From the NCBI RefSeq assembly GCF_001922345.1, contig NZ_CP018811.1, positions 2,046,001-2,110,000 on the forward strand: a stretch of 64,000 nucleotides of DNA, written 5' to 3'. Below, piece after piece: positions 56,335-64,000 of the stretch (position 1 is its first letter; each line of letters begins with the position of its first letter). The notes beneath the pieces are model-generated. The model saw only the letters and a list, made by a program, of their open reading frames with translations. It did no database searches and was not told the DNA's origin. The position numbers were made by a program, and so were the translations under genes. The DNA comes from Paraburkholderia sp. SOS3. GTDB taxonomy: Bacteria; Pseudomonadota; Gammaproteobacteria; Burkholderiales; Burkholderiaceae.

Positions 56335-57039
56335 TCAGGCGCTTGCCTCCTGCTGTTCGATCAGCCGCTCGCGCAGATCGTCGGCCGCTTCGCCGATGTC
56401 CTGCACGATGCCCGCGCGCGCGCCTTCGCCATCGCCGTGCCACAGCGCTTCGACGATCTTGCGGTGTGCCTCCATCGAGCGCCGCATATGCGGAATGTCG
56501 GGCGCGACGAGATTGAGGAACGGGCCGATGCGCATCCACAGGTTCTGGATCGTCGCGAGCGTCACTTCGCTCGCGCCATGCGTGTAGATCGCCACGTGAA
56601 ATTCGAAATTGCTGCTGAGGTAGGCGGCGACGTCGCCGGCTTCGACATGCGCGTCCATTGCGTCGAATACGTTCTGCAGCGCGGCGAGATGTGCCTTCGA
56701 CATGCGCGTCGCGGCGCGTGCGGCGACGCAGCCTTCGAGCGCGATGCGCACGTCGCGCAGCTCTTCGAGCAGATCGAGCGTCATTGGCGGCACCATCAGC
56801 GCGCGGCCGGGGCCGTCGATCAGCGCGCCTTCCGCTTGCAGACGCGTGAGCGCGGCGCGTACCGGCATCGTCGACGAACCGACCGCGTCGGCGACGCCGC
56901 GCAGGCTCAGCAACTGGCCCGGCGCAAAGCGGCCGGTCATGATTGCTTCGCGCAATTGCGCGTAGACGCGGCCCGCCATCGTGTCTCTCGCCACGAGCTC
57001 GAGCGGCGGCAGTTCTTTCGTCGCTACGCGGGTTGTCAT
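56335..57039 (-). CDS. GntR/FadR-family transcriptional regulator
   Basis: Winged helix (residues ~20-85; GRVYAQLREAIMTGRFAPGQ and STMPVRAALTRLQAEG) followed by an all-helical FCD ligand-binding domain, with metal-type histidines in FHVAIYTHGA and AHRKIVEAL. FCD regulators sense organic and sugar acids. It heads the minus-strand catabolic block and is its probable regulator; a perfect palindrome lies 47 bases upstream. Confidence 0.9.
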   Translation of the reverse strand: MTTRVATKELPPLELVARDTMAGRVYAQLREAIMTGRFAPGQLLSLRGVADAVGSSTMPVRAALTRLQAEGALIDGPGRALMVPPMTLDLLEELRDVRIALEGCVAARAATRMSKAHLAALQNVFDAMDAHVEAGDVAAYLSSNFEFHVAIYTHGASEVTLATIQNLWMRIGPFLNLVAPDIPHMRRSMEAHRKIVEALWHGDGEGARAGIVQDIGEAADDLRERLIEQQEASA

Positions 57040-57077
57040 GGCTTCCTCCGGCGCATCCTATGCGGATCAGTTGCGAT

Positions 57078-57096
57078 GTGTGACCTGTGATCACAC
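57078..57096. promoter_or_regulatory. Palindromic candidate operator upstream of the FadR-type gene
   Basis: GTGTGACCTGTGATCACAC contains the perfect 10-bp palindrome TGTGATCACA (57086-57095) and a longer GTGTGA-N7-TCACAC pair. The N7 spacing does not fit CRP. Confidence 0.4.
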
Positions 57097-57242
57097 TTGT
57101 TGAGACGCAGTTTGCGCGGCTCGATCGGGTGCGTCAACTGAGGGAAAACGCGGAGCGCATCACGCGGCGTGCTGCTATGACGGCACGATCGCGCCACTGC
57201 CACGGGCCATATTGCGGCACTGCCGTGGCAGAGTATCTCGGA

Positions 57243-57683
57243 TTACGAAGGCGGGCTCAGCCGGTTCGATATCAATTTCGCGCGGCGCGGGCTGTCGCCG
57301 ATCGTTTCGCATTGCTCGGCCGAAAGTCCGAACGATACGTGAAAGCCGTCTTCGGTACGCAGCGTCAGGATGAAGGTCCGCTGGTCGCTCGCGAGTTCGA
57401 CCGTGCACGCGTGCGCGGGGTAGACGATGCGCAGGGTGTCATCGTTGTGTTGCGCGCGCAATGCCTTCAACGCGAGGTTCGGCAGCGTGAGAACCAGCTG
57501 CTGCAGACAGTCGCTCGGCAGATGCAGCGCCCAGCCGGCGCCGCTGTCGTCGACGCCTTGCAGCGCAAAGCAGGCGCCGTCTTTTGCAAGCTCGAGGCCG
57601 GTGAGCTGGCGGGCGTCGATCCGGTGTGCGGTCGCTTTGTCCACCTTCGCCGGTTGGGTCGATTCCGTCGGTCCGTTTGTCAT
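57243..57683 (-). CDS. Conserved hypothetical protein
   Basis: A 146-residue soluble protein not matched to a named family. It alternates beta-strand-like segments (GACFALQGVDDSG, LRIVYPAHACTVEL, TFILTLRTEDGFHVSFGLS) with a helix (SDCLQQLVLTLPNLALKALRA), suggesting a compact beta-rich fold. I recall similar proteins in other Burkholderia next to tRNA genes. ATG 57683 (MTNGPTES) is preferred to 57698. No signal peptide. Confidence 0.65.
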   Translation of the reverse strand: MTNGPTESTQPAKVDKATAHRIDARQLTGLELAKDGACFALQGVDDSGAGWALHLPSDCLQQLVLTLPNLALKALRAQHNDDTLRIVYPAHACTVELASDQRTFILTLRTEDGFHVSFGLSAEQCETIGDSPRRAKLISNRLSPPS

Positions 57684-57884
57684 TGCTGTTCCGCGCAAGT
57701 CACCGCCGGCCCCAATTGCGCCGGCTTCAATGCTGATTGAATCGAAGCTTACCGAGGTGCAGCGGCGGTCAGTGTTCCTAGTTTGTCAGGTTAATTGACT
57801 GGCGATGGCATCGCGGCAGAAACTGCGCTCTTTACGACGGGCGTGCGGGTCGGCGTGTAACGTTGAGGATGCCGTCAAAAACGC

Positions 57885-57914
57885 TTGCCTGACGGCGAGT
57901 CAGCTGCGTATAAT
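57885..57914 (+). promoter_or_regulatory. Upstream tRNA promoter P1
   Basis: TTGCCT and a perfect TATAAT, 18 bases apart. Confidence 0.55.
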
Positions 57915-58010
57915 CGCAGGCTTCGCTGATGCAGCAGAACTTTGTGAAATCAAAGCGCGCTCCGCCGGTAAAAGTCGCTTGAATATCGCGGAACTTGTAG
58001 TAAAAAGCGC

Positions 58011-58039
58011 TTCACAAAGCATTCCGAGCCAGTTAGAAT
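58011..58039 (+). promoter_or_regulatory. Downstream tRNA promoter P2
   Basis: TTCACA and TAGAAT, 17 bases apart, about 130 bases before the first tRNA-Glu. Confidence 0.65.
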
Positions 58040-58169
58040 GGCGTTCTTCGCTGGTTTGCAGTCGGAAATTATCCGGAAGTTAGCAGCAAATGCGCGTTGA
58101 AAGCCGGCGGTAGCAGTCAAGCCGCCGCAGTTTGCAGCAGATGGTGTGCGAAAAATCTGCAAAGATTAT

Positions 58170-58245
58170 GTCCCCTTCGTCTAGAGGCCTAGGACATCAC
58201 CCTTTCACGGTGAGTACAGGGGTTCGAATCCCCTAGGGGACGCCA
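58170..58245 (+). tRNA. tRNA-Glu(UUC), copy 1
   Basis: Acceptor GTCCCCT/AGGGGAC, anticodon TTC in CACCCTTTCACGGTG, T-loop GGTTCGAATCC, encoded CCA, 76 nt. Confidence 0.97.
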
Positions 58246-58346
58246 GAATATCGGCGTGGTTTGCGGTAGGGGCGGTGCAGCGCCTATATTGCAGGCAGCG
58301 CAACTTGCGGGAATTAACCGACGCCCGCAGGCAGGATAGAAAGATT

Positions 58347-58423
58347 GGAGTGGTAGTTCAGTCGGTTAGAATACCGGCCTGTCACGCCGGGGGTCGCGGG
58401 TTCGAGTCCCGTCCACTCCGCCA
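58347..58423 (+). tRNA. tRNA-Asp(GUC), copy 1
   Basis: Acceptor GGAGTGG/CCACTCC, anticodon GTC in CCGGCCTGTCACGCCGG, T-loop GGTTCGAGTCC, encoded CCA, 77 nt. Confidence 0.97.
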
Positions 58424-58472
58424 GCTTAAAGCCGTGTGGGTTTAGGCAAAGGTGAAAGCCCATTAGGGTTAG

Positions 58473-58517
58473 AGCCCGTTAGGGTGCGCGTCGAAGGAGC
58501 GCCTCAACGGGCTTTTT
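58473..58517 (+). terminator. Hairpin with T-run between the two tRNA pairs
   Basis: AGCCCGTT pairs with AACGGGCT followed by TTTT; an inner GTGCGC/GCGC pairing extends the stem. Confidence 0.75.
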
Positions 58518-58552
58518 CATTAAAGGTGTAAGCGTAGTAGCAGTACGAGCAT

Positions 58553-58628
58553 GTCCCCTTCGTCTAGAGGCCTAGGACATCACCCTTTCACGGTGAGTAC
58601 AGGGGTTCGAATCCCCTAGGGGACGCCA
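58553..58628 (+). tRNA. tRNA-Glu(UUC), copy 2
   Basis: Identical to copy 1 over all 76 bases. Confidence 0.97.
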
Positions 58629-58676
58629 GACATCGACCGCGGAAGTCATCACTTTCGCGGGGCAAAGAGCAGTACT

Positions 58677-58753
58677 GGAGCGGTAGTTCAGTTGGTTAGA
58701 ATACCGGCCTGTCACGCCGGGGGTCGCGGGTTCGAGTCCCGTCCGCTCCGCCA
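58677..58753 (+). tRNA. tRNA-Asp(GUC), copy 2
   Basis: As copy 1 except for the acceptor pair T5-A changed to C5-G (GGAGCGG/CCGCTCC) and one D-loop base (GTTGG against GTCGG). Confidence 0.97.
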
Positions 58754-58761
58754 GACAAGTG

Positions 58762-58793
58762 AAAGCCCGCTGATCCGTCAGCGGGCTTTTTGC
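58762..58793 (+). terminator. Terminator of the tRNA array
   Basis: Twelve-bp stem AAAGCCCGCTGA with its complement, loop TCCG, then TTTTTGCTTT. Confidence 0.92.
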
Positions 58794-58939
58794 TTTGCGG
58801 CATCGATTTCTATTTGTGCCCTGCGGCCCGAGCGCCGGGCGTGCGTCGGGCAATCAGCCATTGTCAGCCGGGCCGGCGTATCTTAACGTGATCGCTTAAC
58901 GTGATCGCACCCTGCCGAATCCACCCGATTGCCGCGAGA

Positions 58940-59404
58940 ATGCTCGACCCCACCGAAGAACCGTGCCCGTTCCAGTTGCGCGAGGCCAGCATGGACGACT
59001 TCCCGTTCGCGGAGGCCTTGACGCGCAACAACATGGGTGGCTACTACCGTCGTCATCATCTGGTCTGGCGCGGCGATCTGTTTCTCGCAAGCTGGCGCGA
59101 ATCGGAAAATTTCATTCTCGAAGCCGACGGCGAACGCATCGGCGTGCTGCGTATCACCGAAGAGGGCGATTCGCTGCATATCCGCGACGTGCAGATCGCG
59201 GAAGGGCATCGCCGGCGCGGCGCGGGGACGTATCTGCTGAATGTCTCGCATCGCTGGGCTCGCGCGCGCGGCTTGCGCGAGTTGCAGCTGCGCGTGTTCG
59301 TCGATAATCCGGCCGCGCGACTCTATCAGCGGATGGGCTATCGGCTGGCTGGGCCACGCCTCGCGCAGCTCGGGTCGATTCGCCATATGGCGCGCCGCGT
59401 CTGA
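58940..59404 (+). CDS. GNAT-family N-acetyltransferase
   Basis: A 154-residue acetyltransferase. The acetyl-CoA loop is in QIAEGHRRRGAGTYLL (R/Q-x-x-G-x-G/A type), preceded by the beta-4 strand LHIRDVQIAE and followed by LQLRVFVDNPAARLYQRMGY, the usual C-terminal motif B. Acceptor substrate cannot be predicted. ATG 58940 is taken; ATG 58979 within FQLREASMDD and a start at 58901 are alternatives. Its stop abuts the stop of the convergent AraC gene with no gap, so transcripts must overlap. Confidence 0.85.
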   Translation: MLDPTEEPCPFQLREASMDDFPFAEALTRNNMGGYYRRHHLVWRGDLFLASWRESENFILEADGERIGVLRITEEGDSLHIRDVQIAEGHRRRGAGTYLLNVSHRWARARGLRELQLRVFVDNPAARLYQRMGYRLAGPRLAQLGSIRHMARRV

Positions 59405-60310
59405 TCAGTGTTGCGCGCGATCCTGCGACGCAGCGCCATCCGTTTCATCGTCCGCAAACATCCGCTGCGTGTCCGACTCTTCGTCGCCGTTCGCATTGCG
59501 ATGCTCGGCGCCGCGCACGATGAACGCGCGCGGGCTTTCGCCGAACTGCCGCCGGAACATCGCCGAAAACGCGCTTTGACTCTGATAGCCGAGCGCCTGC
59601 GCGACCTGCGCCAACGGCCGCCCCTGGCTCAACAGCGGGATCGCGCGCGCAAGCACGGCCTGCTGGCGCCATTGCGAAAAGCTCACGCCGAGCTCCTGCC
59701 GAAAAAGCCGCGCGATCGTGCGTGTGCTCGCGCCCACGGCCGAGGCGGAACGTTCGAGCGAATCGGTGGCGGCCGGGTCGGCGAGCACCGCTTCGCATAG
59801 CGCGCGCAAGCGCTTTTCAGCCGGCATCGGCACCGCGAGCGGCAAGGGCTCCGAGCGAATGATCTCGTCGAGTGCGAGCGAGCCGAGTAGCTGTTCGCGC
59901 GCGGGCGCGAGCCCCGGTGTGTCGAGCGCCGCGATCACCTCGCGCAGCAGTCCCGACACTTCGACCACACGGCACGTATCGAGCGCGGGCGGCACCGCAT
60001 CTTCGTAGACATAGAGCGTGCGCAGAAACGCCTCTTCGACGATCGTCACTTCGTGCAGCACATGCGGCGGAACCCAGATCGCGCGCGACGGCGGCACCAT
60101 CCATGTCGTACCGACCGTCGTCATGCGCAGCACGCCGCGCGATGCGTAGGCGACTTGCGCCCACGCATGCGTATGGCGCGCGACGCGCACGCCGGCCGGC
60201 ATCGGCCGCGATCGCACGCGGATCGGATGCTGCCGCGTCGGCGCGAATTCGGGCGGGATATCGGCGAAGTCGACGCGATTCGACAGGGCAGGCTGGATGG
60301 GCTCGATCAT
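59405..60310 (-). CDS. AraC-family transcriptional regulator with cupin sensor
   Basis: N-terminal cupin (HTHAWAQVAYASRGVLRM, WVPPHVLHEVTI) and C-terminal double helix-turn-helix (SASAVGASTRTIARLFRQ and LAQVAQALGYQSQSAFSAMF). The C-terminal ~30 residues are acidic and extend beyond the usual end. This architecture (cupin-AraC) often controls a neighbouring efflux gene, but no such gene is adjacent; the target may be itself or remote. ATG 60310 (MIEPIQPALS) is preferred; the frame extends 52 codons upstream without support. Confidence 0.88.
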   Translation of the reverse strand: MIEPIQPALSNRVDFADIPPEFAPTRQHPIRVRSRPMPAGVRVARHTHAWAQVAYASRGVLRMTTVGTTWMVPPSRAIWVPPHVLHEVTIVEEAFLRTLYVYEDAVPPALDTCRVVEVSGLLREVIAALDTPGLAPAREQLLGSLALDEIIRSEPLPLAVPMPAEKRLRALCEAVLADPAATDSLERSASAVGASTRTIARLFRQELGVSFSQWRQQAVLARAIPLLSQGRPLAQVAQALGYQSQSAFSAMFRRQFGESPRAFIVRGAEHRNANGDEESDTQRMFADDETDGAASQDRAQH

Positions 60311-60588
60311 GGTGAACGCAATGCGATAGGCACGAGCGAAAGGCGTAGGCCGCCTCGTCGTAGCGCACATTGTAGTGGCTCGATATGCCGAGCCTGAAAT
60401 ACCGCGGCGATGGCAGATGCAAGGACACGGCCCGTATCGCCGATGTCGATGCGCGCGGCGAGGCATAATGGCTGCCGGTTCGTCGATCGCCGGGCAGCCA
60501 ATGAGTTGCTAACGAGTCGCCCACCTCGGCGCCGCATTGCCCGGCCATTCATTGCAGCGTTGATCTGATGACGAAGGAATCTGAGTCC

Positions 60589-60993
60589 ATGCGATACGTG
60601 TTCGTGTACGGCACCTTGCGCGCCGGAGAAGTCAACGATATCGGCAAGGCCGCGGCGAGCAGCGCGCTGGCGACGCCGATTCTGGTCGGCGAGGCATCGG
60701 TGCGTGGCCGGCTGTTCGACTTCGGCAGCTATCCGGGCCTCGTGCCCGACGATGACGGCATTCACGTAAAGGGCGACGTCTATCAGATCGACGAGCGTCT
60801 CATATCGGTGCTCGACGAGATCGAGCAGGTCTATCCGGGCGAGACGGGCCTCTTCATGCCCCACGAGGTGACGATCGACGTCAACGGCGCCACGCTGCCT
60901 TGCCTCTACTATCCGGTGCAACGGCATGCGGTAGAAGGGCTGCCGGAAATCGGTTCGGGCGATTGGGTTGCGTACCGGCGCGCACGGAAATAA
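60589..60993 (+). CDS. Gamma-glutamylcyclotransferase-like protein (YtfP/GGACT fold)
   Basis: A 134-residue protein starting MRYVFVYGTLRAGE, the substrate-binding YGTLR motif of the family. The catalytic acid is probably Glu82-Glu84 in LDEIEQVYPGE. Family members cleave gamma-glutamyl-amines or 5-oxoproline precursors, though many bacterial ones have no proven substrate. ATG 60589 has AAGGA ten bases upstream; ATG 60568 is possible. Confidence 0.85.
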   Translation: MRYVFVYGTLRAGEVNDIGKAAASSALATPILVGEASVRGRLFDFGSYPGLVPDDDGIHVKGDVYQIDERLISVLDEIEQVYPGETGLFMPHEVTIDVNGATLPCLYYPVQRHAVEGLPEIGSGDWVAYRRARK

Positions 60994-61034
60994 GCCGCGC
61001 CGATATCGACACCGACGACAAAGACAAAGACAAA

Positions 61035-61067
61035 CGGCGCCGCGGGCAGTGAGTACCCGCGACGCCG
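61035..61067 (-). terminator. aceB terminator
   Basis: Stem CGGCG-C-CGCGGG with CCCGCG-A-CGCCG (one mismatch), loop CAGTGAGTA; on the minus strand it is followed by TTTGTCTTTGTCTTTG. Confidence 0.75.
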
Positions 61068-61109
61068 CTTATTCAACGCGCTTATTCAACGCGCTTATTC
61101 AACGCGCTG
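61066..61109. repeat. 13-bp tandem repeat between the GGCT-like gene and aceB
   Basis: Three exact units of CGCTTATTCAACG and a partial fourth, with diverged GTCGATTCAAC copies to 61136, 15 bases from the aceB stop. Confidence 0.93.
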
Positions 61110-61150
61110 ACGCGACGTCGATTCAACGTCGATTCGAAGCCGCCCGTGCC

Positions 61151-62743
61151 TCAAAGCTCCTCATAGAGCGGCAGCGTCAAGAACTCGGTGAAGTTCGCCG
61201 AGGTCGACATCTCGCCGAAAATCTGCGCCGCGCGATCGTATGTCTTCGTATCGCCGCCGACCACCTGTTTGACCTTCTCGAGTTCCTGCACCGTCAGATC
61301 GCGCACCAGTTGCGCGGTCACCTTGCGTCCATCGTCGAGCACGCCCTTCGACGAGCGGATCCACTGCCACACCTGCGAACGCGAAATCTCGGCCGTCGCC
61401 GCATCTTCCATCAGATTGTGAATCGGCACGCAGCCGTTCCCGGCGAGCCACGATCCGAGGTAGTGAATGCCGACGTTGATGTTGTTGCGCAACCCGGCTT
61501 CGGTGATCGGCGCTTCGGGGCGGAAGTCGAGCAGGTCGGTCGCCGTCACGTTGACGTCCGGGCGCTGTTTGCCGATCTGGTTCGGCCGGTCGCCGAGCAC
61601 CTTGACGAATTCTTCCATTGCGATCGGTACGAGCCCCGGATGAGCGACCCAGCCGCCGTCGTAGCCGTCGGTCGCGTCGCGCGCCTTGTCCGACCGTACG
61701 CCGGCCATGGCTTTCTCATTGGCTGCCGTGTCGTTTTTGATCGGGATCAGTGCGCTCATGCCGCCGATCGCCGGCGCATTGCGGCGGTGACAGGTCTTCA
61801 GCAATTCGAGCGCATAGGCGCGCATGAACGGCACGGTCATCGTGATCTGCGCGCGGTCGGCCAGACAGAAGTCCTGATCGTTCCTGAACTTCTTGATTGC
61901 CGAAAAGATGTAGTCCCAGCGGCCCGCGTTGAGGCCCGAACTGTGCTCGCGCAGCTCATACAGGATCTCGTCCATTTCGAACGCCGCGAGAATCGTCTCG
62001 ACCAGCACGGTGGCGCGGATCGAACCGCGCTGCACGCCGACTGCTTCCTGCGCGGCGACGAAGATATCGTTCCACAGCCGCGCCTCGAGATGGTTCTCGA
62101 GCTTCGGCAAGTAGAAATACGGGCCGCTTCCGCGTGCGAGCAATTCCTTCGCGTTATGGAACAGGAACAGCGCGAAATCGAAGATGCCGCCCGACACGCG
62201 CTCGCCGTCGACGCTCACGTGTTTCTCGTCGAGATGCCAGCCGCGCGGACGCACGATCAGCGTCGCCACCTTGTCGTTGAGCCGATACGTCTTGCCGTTC
62301 TGCTCGAGCGTGATCGTACGGCGCACCGCGTCCTTCAGATTGATGTGGCCGGTGAGCAGGTTGTCCCAGCTCGGCGCGTTCGAATCTTCGAAGTCGGTCA
62401 TGTACGAATCGGCGCCCGAATTCAGCGCGTTGATGACCATCTTGCGTTCGACGGGACCGGTGATTTCGACGCGACGGCATGCGAGATCTTTCGGCAGCGG
62501 TGCGATCGTCCAGTCCGCGTCGCGGATCGATTTCGTTTGCGCGAGAAAGTCGGGGCGCTCGCCGGCGTCGAGCCGCTTGACGCGTTCGGCGCGCGCCTTC
62601 AGCAAGTCGCGGCGGCGCGGTTCGAACGCACGATGCAGTTGCGCGACGAGTTCGAGCGCTTCAGGTGTCAGAACCGTTTCGAAACCGGCTTTGATGTCTG
62701 CCGATATCTTCATCCCGTGCGGGAGCTGCAGCGGGTTCGCCAT
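61151..62743 (-). CDS. aceB: Malate synthase A
   Basis: Glyoxylate shunt enzyme that condenses glyoxylate with acetyl-CoA. Conserved stretches are NALNSGADSYMTDFEDSNAP, split as SGADSYMTDFEDS, then RPRGWHLDEKH, GPYFYLPKLENHLEARLWND, RATVLVETILAAFEMDEILYEL (catalytic Arg and Mg ligand Glu) and the C-terminal catalytic Asp region. Length of 530 matches isoform A. AAGGAG lies seven bases before ATG 62743. No isocitrate lyase gene is in the window. Divergent LysR gene is a likely regulator. Confidence 0.95.
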   Translation of the reverse strand: MANPLQLPHGMKISADIKAGFETVLTPEALELVAQLHRAFEPRRRDLLKARAERVKRLDAGERPDFLAQTKSIRDADWTIAPLPKDLACRRVEITGPVERKMVINALNSGADSYMTDFEDSNAPSWDNLLTGHINLKDAVRRTITLEQNGKTYRLNDKVATLIVRPRGWHLDEKHVSVDGERVSGGIFDFALFLFHNAKELLARGSGPYFYLPKLENHLEARLWNDIFVAAQEAVGVQRGSIRATVLVETILAAFEMDEILYELREHSSGLNAGRWDYIFSAIKKFRNDQDFCLADRAQITMTVPFMRAYALELLKTCHRRNAPAIGGMSALIPIKNDTAANEKAMAGVRSDKARDATDGYDGGWVAHPGLVPIAMEEFVKVLGDRPNQIGKQRPDVNVTATDLLDFRPEAPITEAGLRNNINVGIHYLGSWLAGNGCVPIHNLMEDAATAEISRSQVWQWIRSSKGVLDDGRKVTAQLVRDLTVQELEKVKQVVGGDTKTYDRAAQIFGEMSTSANFTEFLTLPLYEEL

Positions 62744-62947
62744 GGTTTTCTCCTTGGGTCGGTCGGGCTTCGAATTCAGAAAATAATTTTATTAATGACT
62801 GTATCGGATTGAAAAGATGGCAATCGTCACTTGATCTTTTACTTTCATCCACCTAATCTGGTGGCGATCATCGTTTCTGGACGCCTCTTCGTCCAGGCGC
62901 GCGTGCCGCCGCGTCACAGTCCGCCTCGAACTCCGTTCCACATCGCC

Positions 62948-63850
62948 ATGGACCGCTTCAAGCAGATCGAAACTTTTGCGACTGTCGCCGCGCGCGGCAG
63001 CCTGTCGGCGGCTGCGCAGGCCGAAGGCGTGGCGCCCGCCATCATCGGCCGCCGCATCGATGCGCTCGAGGAGCGGCTTGGCGTCAAGCTGCTGGTGCGT
63101 ACGACGCGCCGCATTACCTTGACGTTCGAAGGAACGGCGTTTCTCGAAGACTGTCAGCGCATCCTCAACGATATGAACAACGCGGAAGCGAGCGTGTCCG
63201 CGGGCGGCGTGAAAGCGAGCGGTCATCTGCGCGTCTCGGCGCCCGCGGGTTTCGGCCGGCTGCACGTCGCACCGCTCGTCGCCGCGTTTACGGCGGCGCA
63301 TGCCGATGTCACGGTCACGCTCGATCTGTCCGACCGGCTCGTCGACCTCGTCAACGAAGGGTTCGACTGCGCGGTGCGCCTCGGCGAGCTGCCCGATTCG
63401 TCGCTCGTATCGCTGCGCCTCGGAGAGAACCGGCGCGTCTGCGTCGCGGCGCCGTTGTATCTGACGCGGCGCGGTACCCCGCAGACGCTTGCCGACCTTG
63501 CGCATCACAACTGTCTTGCGCTCGCGGCAAGCGCGAACCAGCAGCGCGGCTGGATGTTCGAGCACGACGGCAAGATCGCCACGATCAAGGTGTCGGGCAC
63601 GATGGAATGTTCGGATGGCGCCGTGCTGCACGAGTGGTGTCTCGCCGGCTACGGGCTCGCGTGGCGCTCGTGGTGGGAGGTCGGCGCCGATCTCGCAGCG
63701 GGGCGTCTCGTCACCGTGCTCGATGCGTTCGCCGCGCCGCCGATCGGCATTCACGCGGTGTTCGCGCAGCGCCGCCATTTGCCGCTGCGGGTGCGCCTCT
63801 TTCTCGACTTGCTCAAGCAGACCTACGCTGAACCGAACTACTGGCAGTAA
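62948..63850 (+). CDS. LysR-family transcriptional regulator
   Basis: N-terminal winged helix (FATVAARGSLSAAAQAEGVAPAIIGRRIDALEERLG, here given only as GSLSAAAQ and RRIDALEERLG) and a substrate-binding domain (SGHLRVSAPAGFGRLHVAPL to VRLFLDLLKQTY). It belongs to the subgroup with FxxxFxxxxP-type short effector domains found next to malate synthase in Burkholderia. ATG 62948 is the family start. The 204-base gap to aceB is AT-rich at its aceB end (near 62778-62790) and holds the divergent promoters. Confidence 0.9.
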   Translation: MDRFKQIETFATVAARGSLSAAAQAEGVAPAIIGRRIDALEERLGVKLLVRTTRRITLTFEGTAFLEDCQRILNDMNNAEASVSAGGVKASGHLRVSAPAGFGRLHVAPLVAAFTAAHADVTVTLDLSDRLVDLVNEGFDCAVRLGELPDSSLVSLRLGENRRVCVAAPLYLTRRGTPQTLADLAHHNCLALAASANQQRGWMFEHDGKIATIKVSGTMECSDGAVLHEWCLAGYGLAWRSWWEVGADLAAGRLVTVLDAFAAPPIGIHAVFAQRRHLPLRVRLFLDLLKQTYAEPNYWQ

Positions 63851-64000
63851 CGCGCAACGAAACGCGCAGGTTCGCTGTCCTGCGCAATTGTGCGCCATGC
63901 ATCGGCGCATACGCCGCGCGGGTTTCCGATAATCGGACTGACCCTCAAACGCCGCGTGCGGACAATTCCGGCGCACTACAATCGTCTCAGCAGGCCTGCC
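63851..64000. other. Right window end, no gene
   Basis: No coding sequence seen. A TACAAT box at 63977-63982 could be a -10 element of a gene beyond the window. Confidence 0.4.

Larger units (their letters stand above)
57684..58169. promoter_or_regulatory. Leader and promoter region of the tRNA-Glu/Asp array
   Basis: A 486-base stretch without a supported gene; the frame at 57805-58083 lacks family likeness and overlaps both promoters. It holds two promoter-like elements listed separately. Confidence 0.55.

Noticed and set aside
57805..58083. Small frame between the hypothetical gene and tRNA-Glu
   Set aside because: It overlaps both tRNA promoters, has no ribosome site and no family likeness.
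58572..58886. Small frames on both strands over the tRNA-Glu/Asp copies
   Set aside because: They are well-known artefacts of reading tRNA genes as protein (TGLEPATPGVT and GGRGFESRPLR type peptides).

Overview
The window reads as chromosome from a high-GC betaproteobacterium of the Burkholderiaceae, most like Paraburkholderia or a near relative. The evidence is the combination of a MutS with an N-terminal extension, the accA-tilS-lysC-tRNA-Ser order, a tandem ppiB/ppiA pair, YejABEF beside fabI, and GC-rich codon use throughout. This placement comes from gene content and remembered gene order, not from a database search.

Positions 1-39500 are mainly housekeeping. They hold a Q/A-rich periplasmic protein, a YdcH-like peptide, an iron-sulfur XPD/DinG-type helicase, a low-complexity lipoprotein, the RoxA/YcfD ribosomal oxygenase, SlyD, a degenerate metallophosphoesterase, MutS, LplT, SuhB, TrmJ, CysE, LpxH, two cyclophilins, a TPR protein, CysS, an AlkA-type glycosylase with a histone-like basic tail, AccA, TilS, LysC, tRNA-Ser(GCU), a small secreted G/H/P-rich protein, FabI, the peptide importer YejABEF, an NlpC/P60 hydrolase, a Tat-lipoprotein-like patatin, GltX, tRNA-Ala(GGC) and a cytochrome P460.

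Positions 39500-57100 are an accessory catabolic region with two ribose-type ABC importers. The first block pairs an NAD-dependent epimerase-like protein with a divergent permease/binding protein/ATPase set. It also has an Asp/Glu-racemase-fold protein that keeps only one cysteine, and a Crp-family regulator. The epimerase/permease intergenic region carries two CRP-like operators. The second block lies entirely on the minus strand: FadR-type regulator, SDR, beta-keto acid cleavage enzyme (BKACE), metallo-beta-lactamase-fold hydrolase, binding protein, ATPase, a fused double permease, a 3-hydroxyacid dehydrogenase and an SMP-30 lactonase. Together they suggest import of a sugar or sugar lactone, lactone opening, oxidation at C3 and CoA-dependent cleavage of the 3-keto acid. 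The SDR/BKACE pair resembles the published oxidative 2-deoxy-D-ribonate route; the exact substrate here is inferred.

Positions 57200-64000 hold a conserved hypothetical protein, a duplicated tRNA-Glu/tRNA-Asp array with good promoters, a GNAT acetyltransferase, an AraC regulator, a gamma-glutamylcyclotransferase-like protein, malate synthase A and a divergent LysR regulator.

A pattern that gene calls do not explain is a set of degenerate 10-13 bp tandem repeats, different in sequence at each locus, placed at or just 3' of stop codons. In at least two cases the stop codon is part of a repeat unit. No phage, insertion sequence, CRISPR array or plasmid functions were seen.
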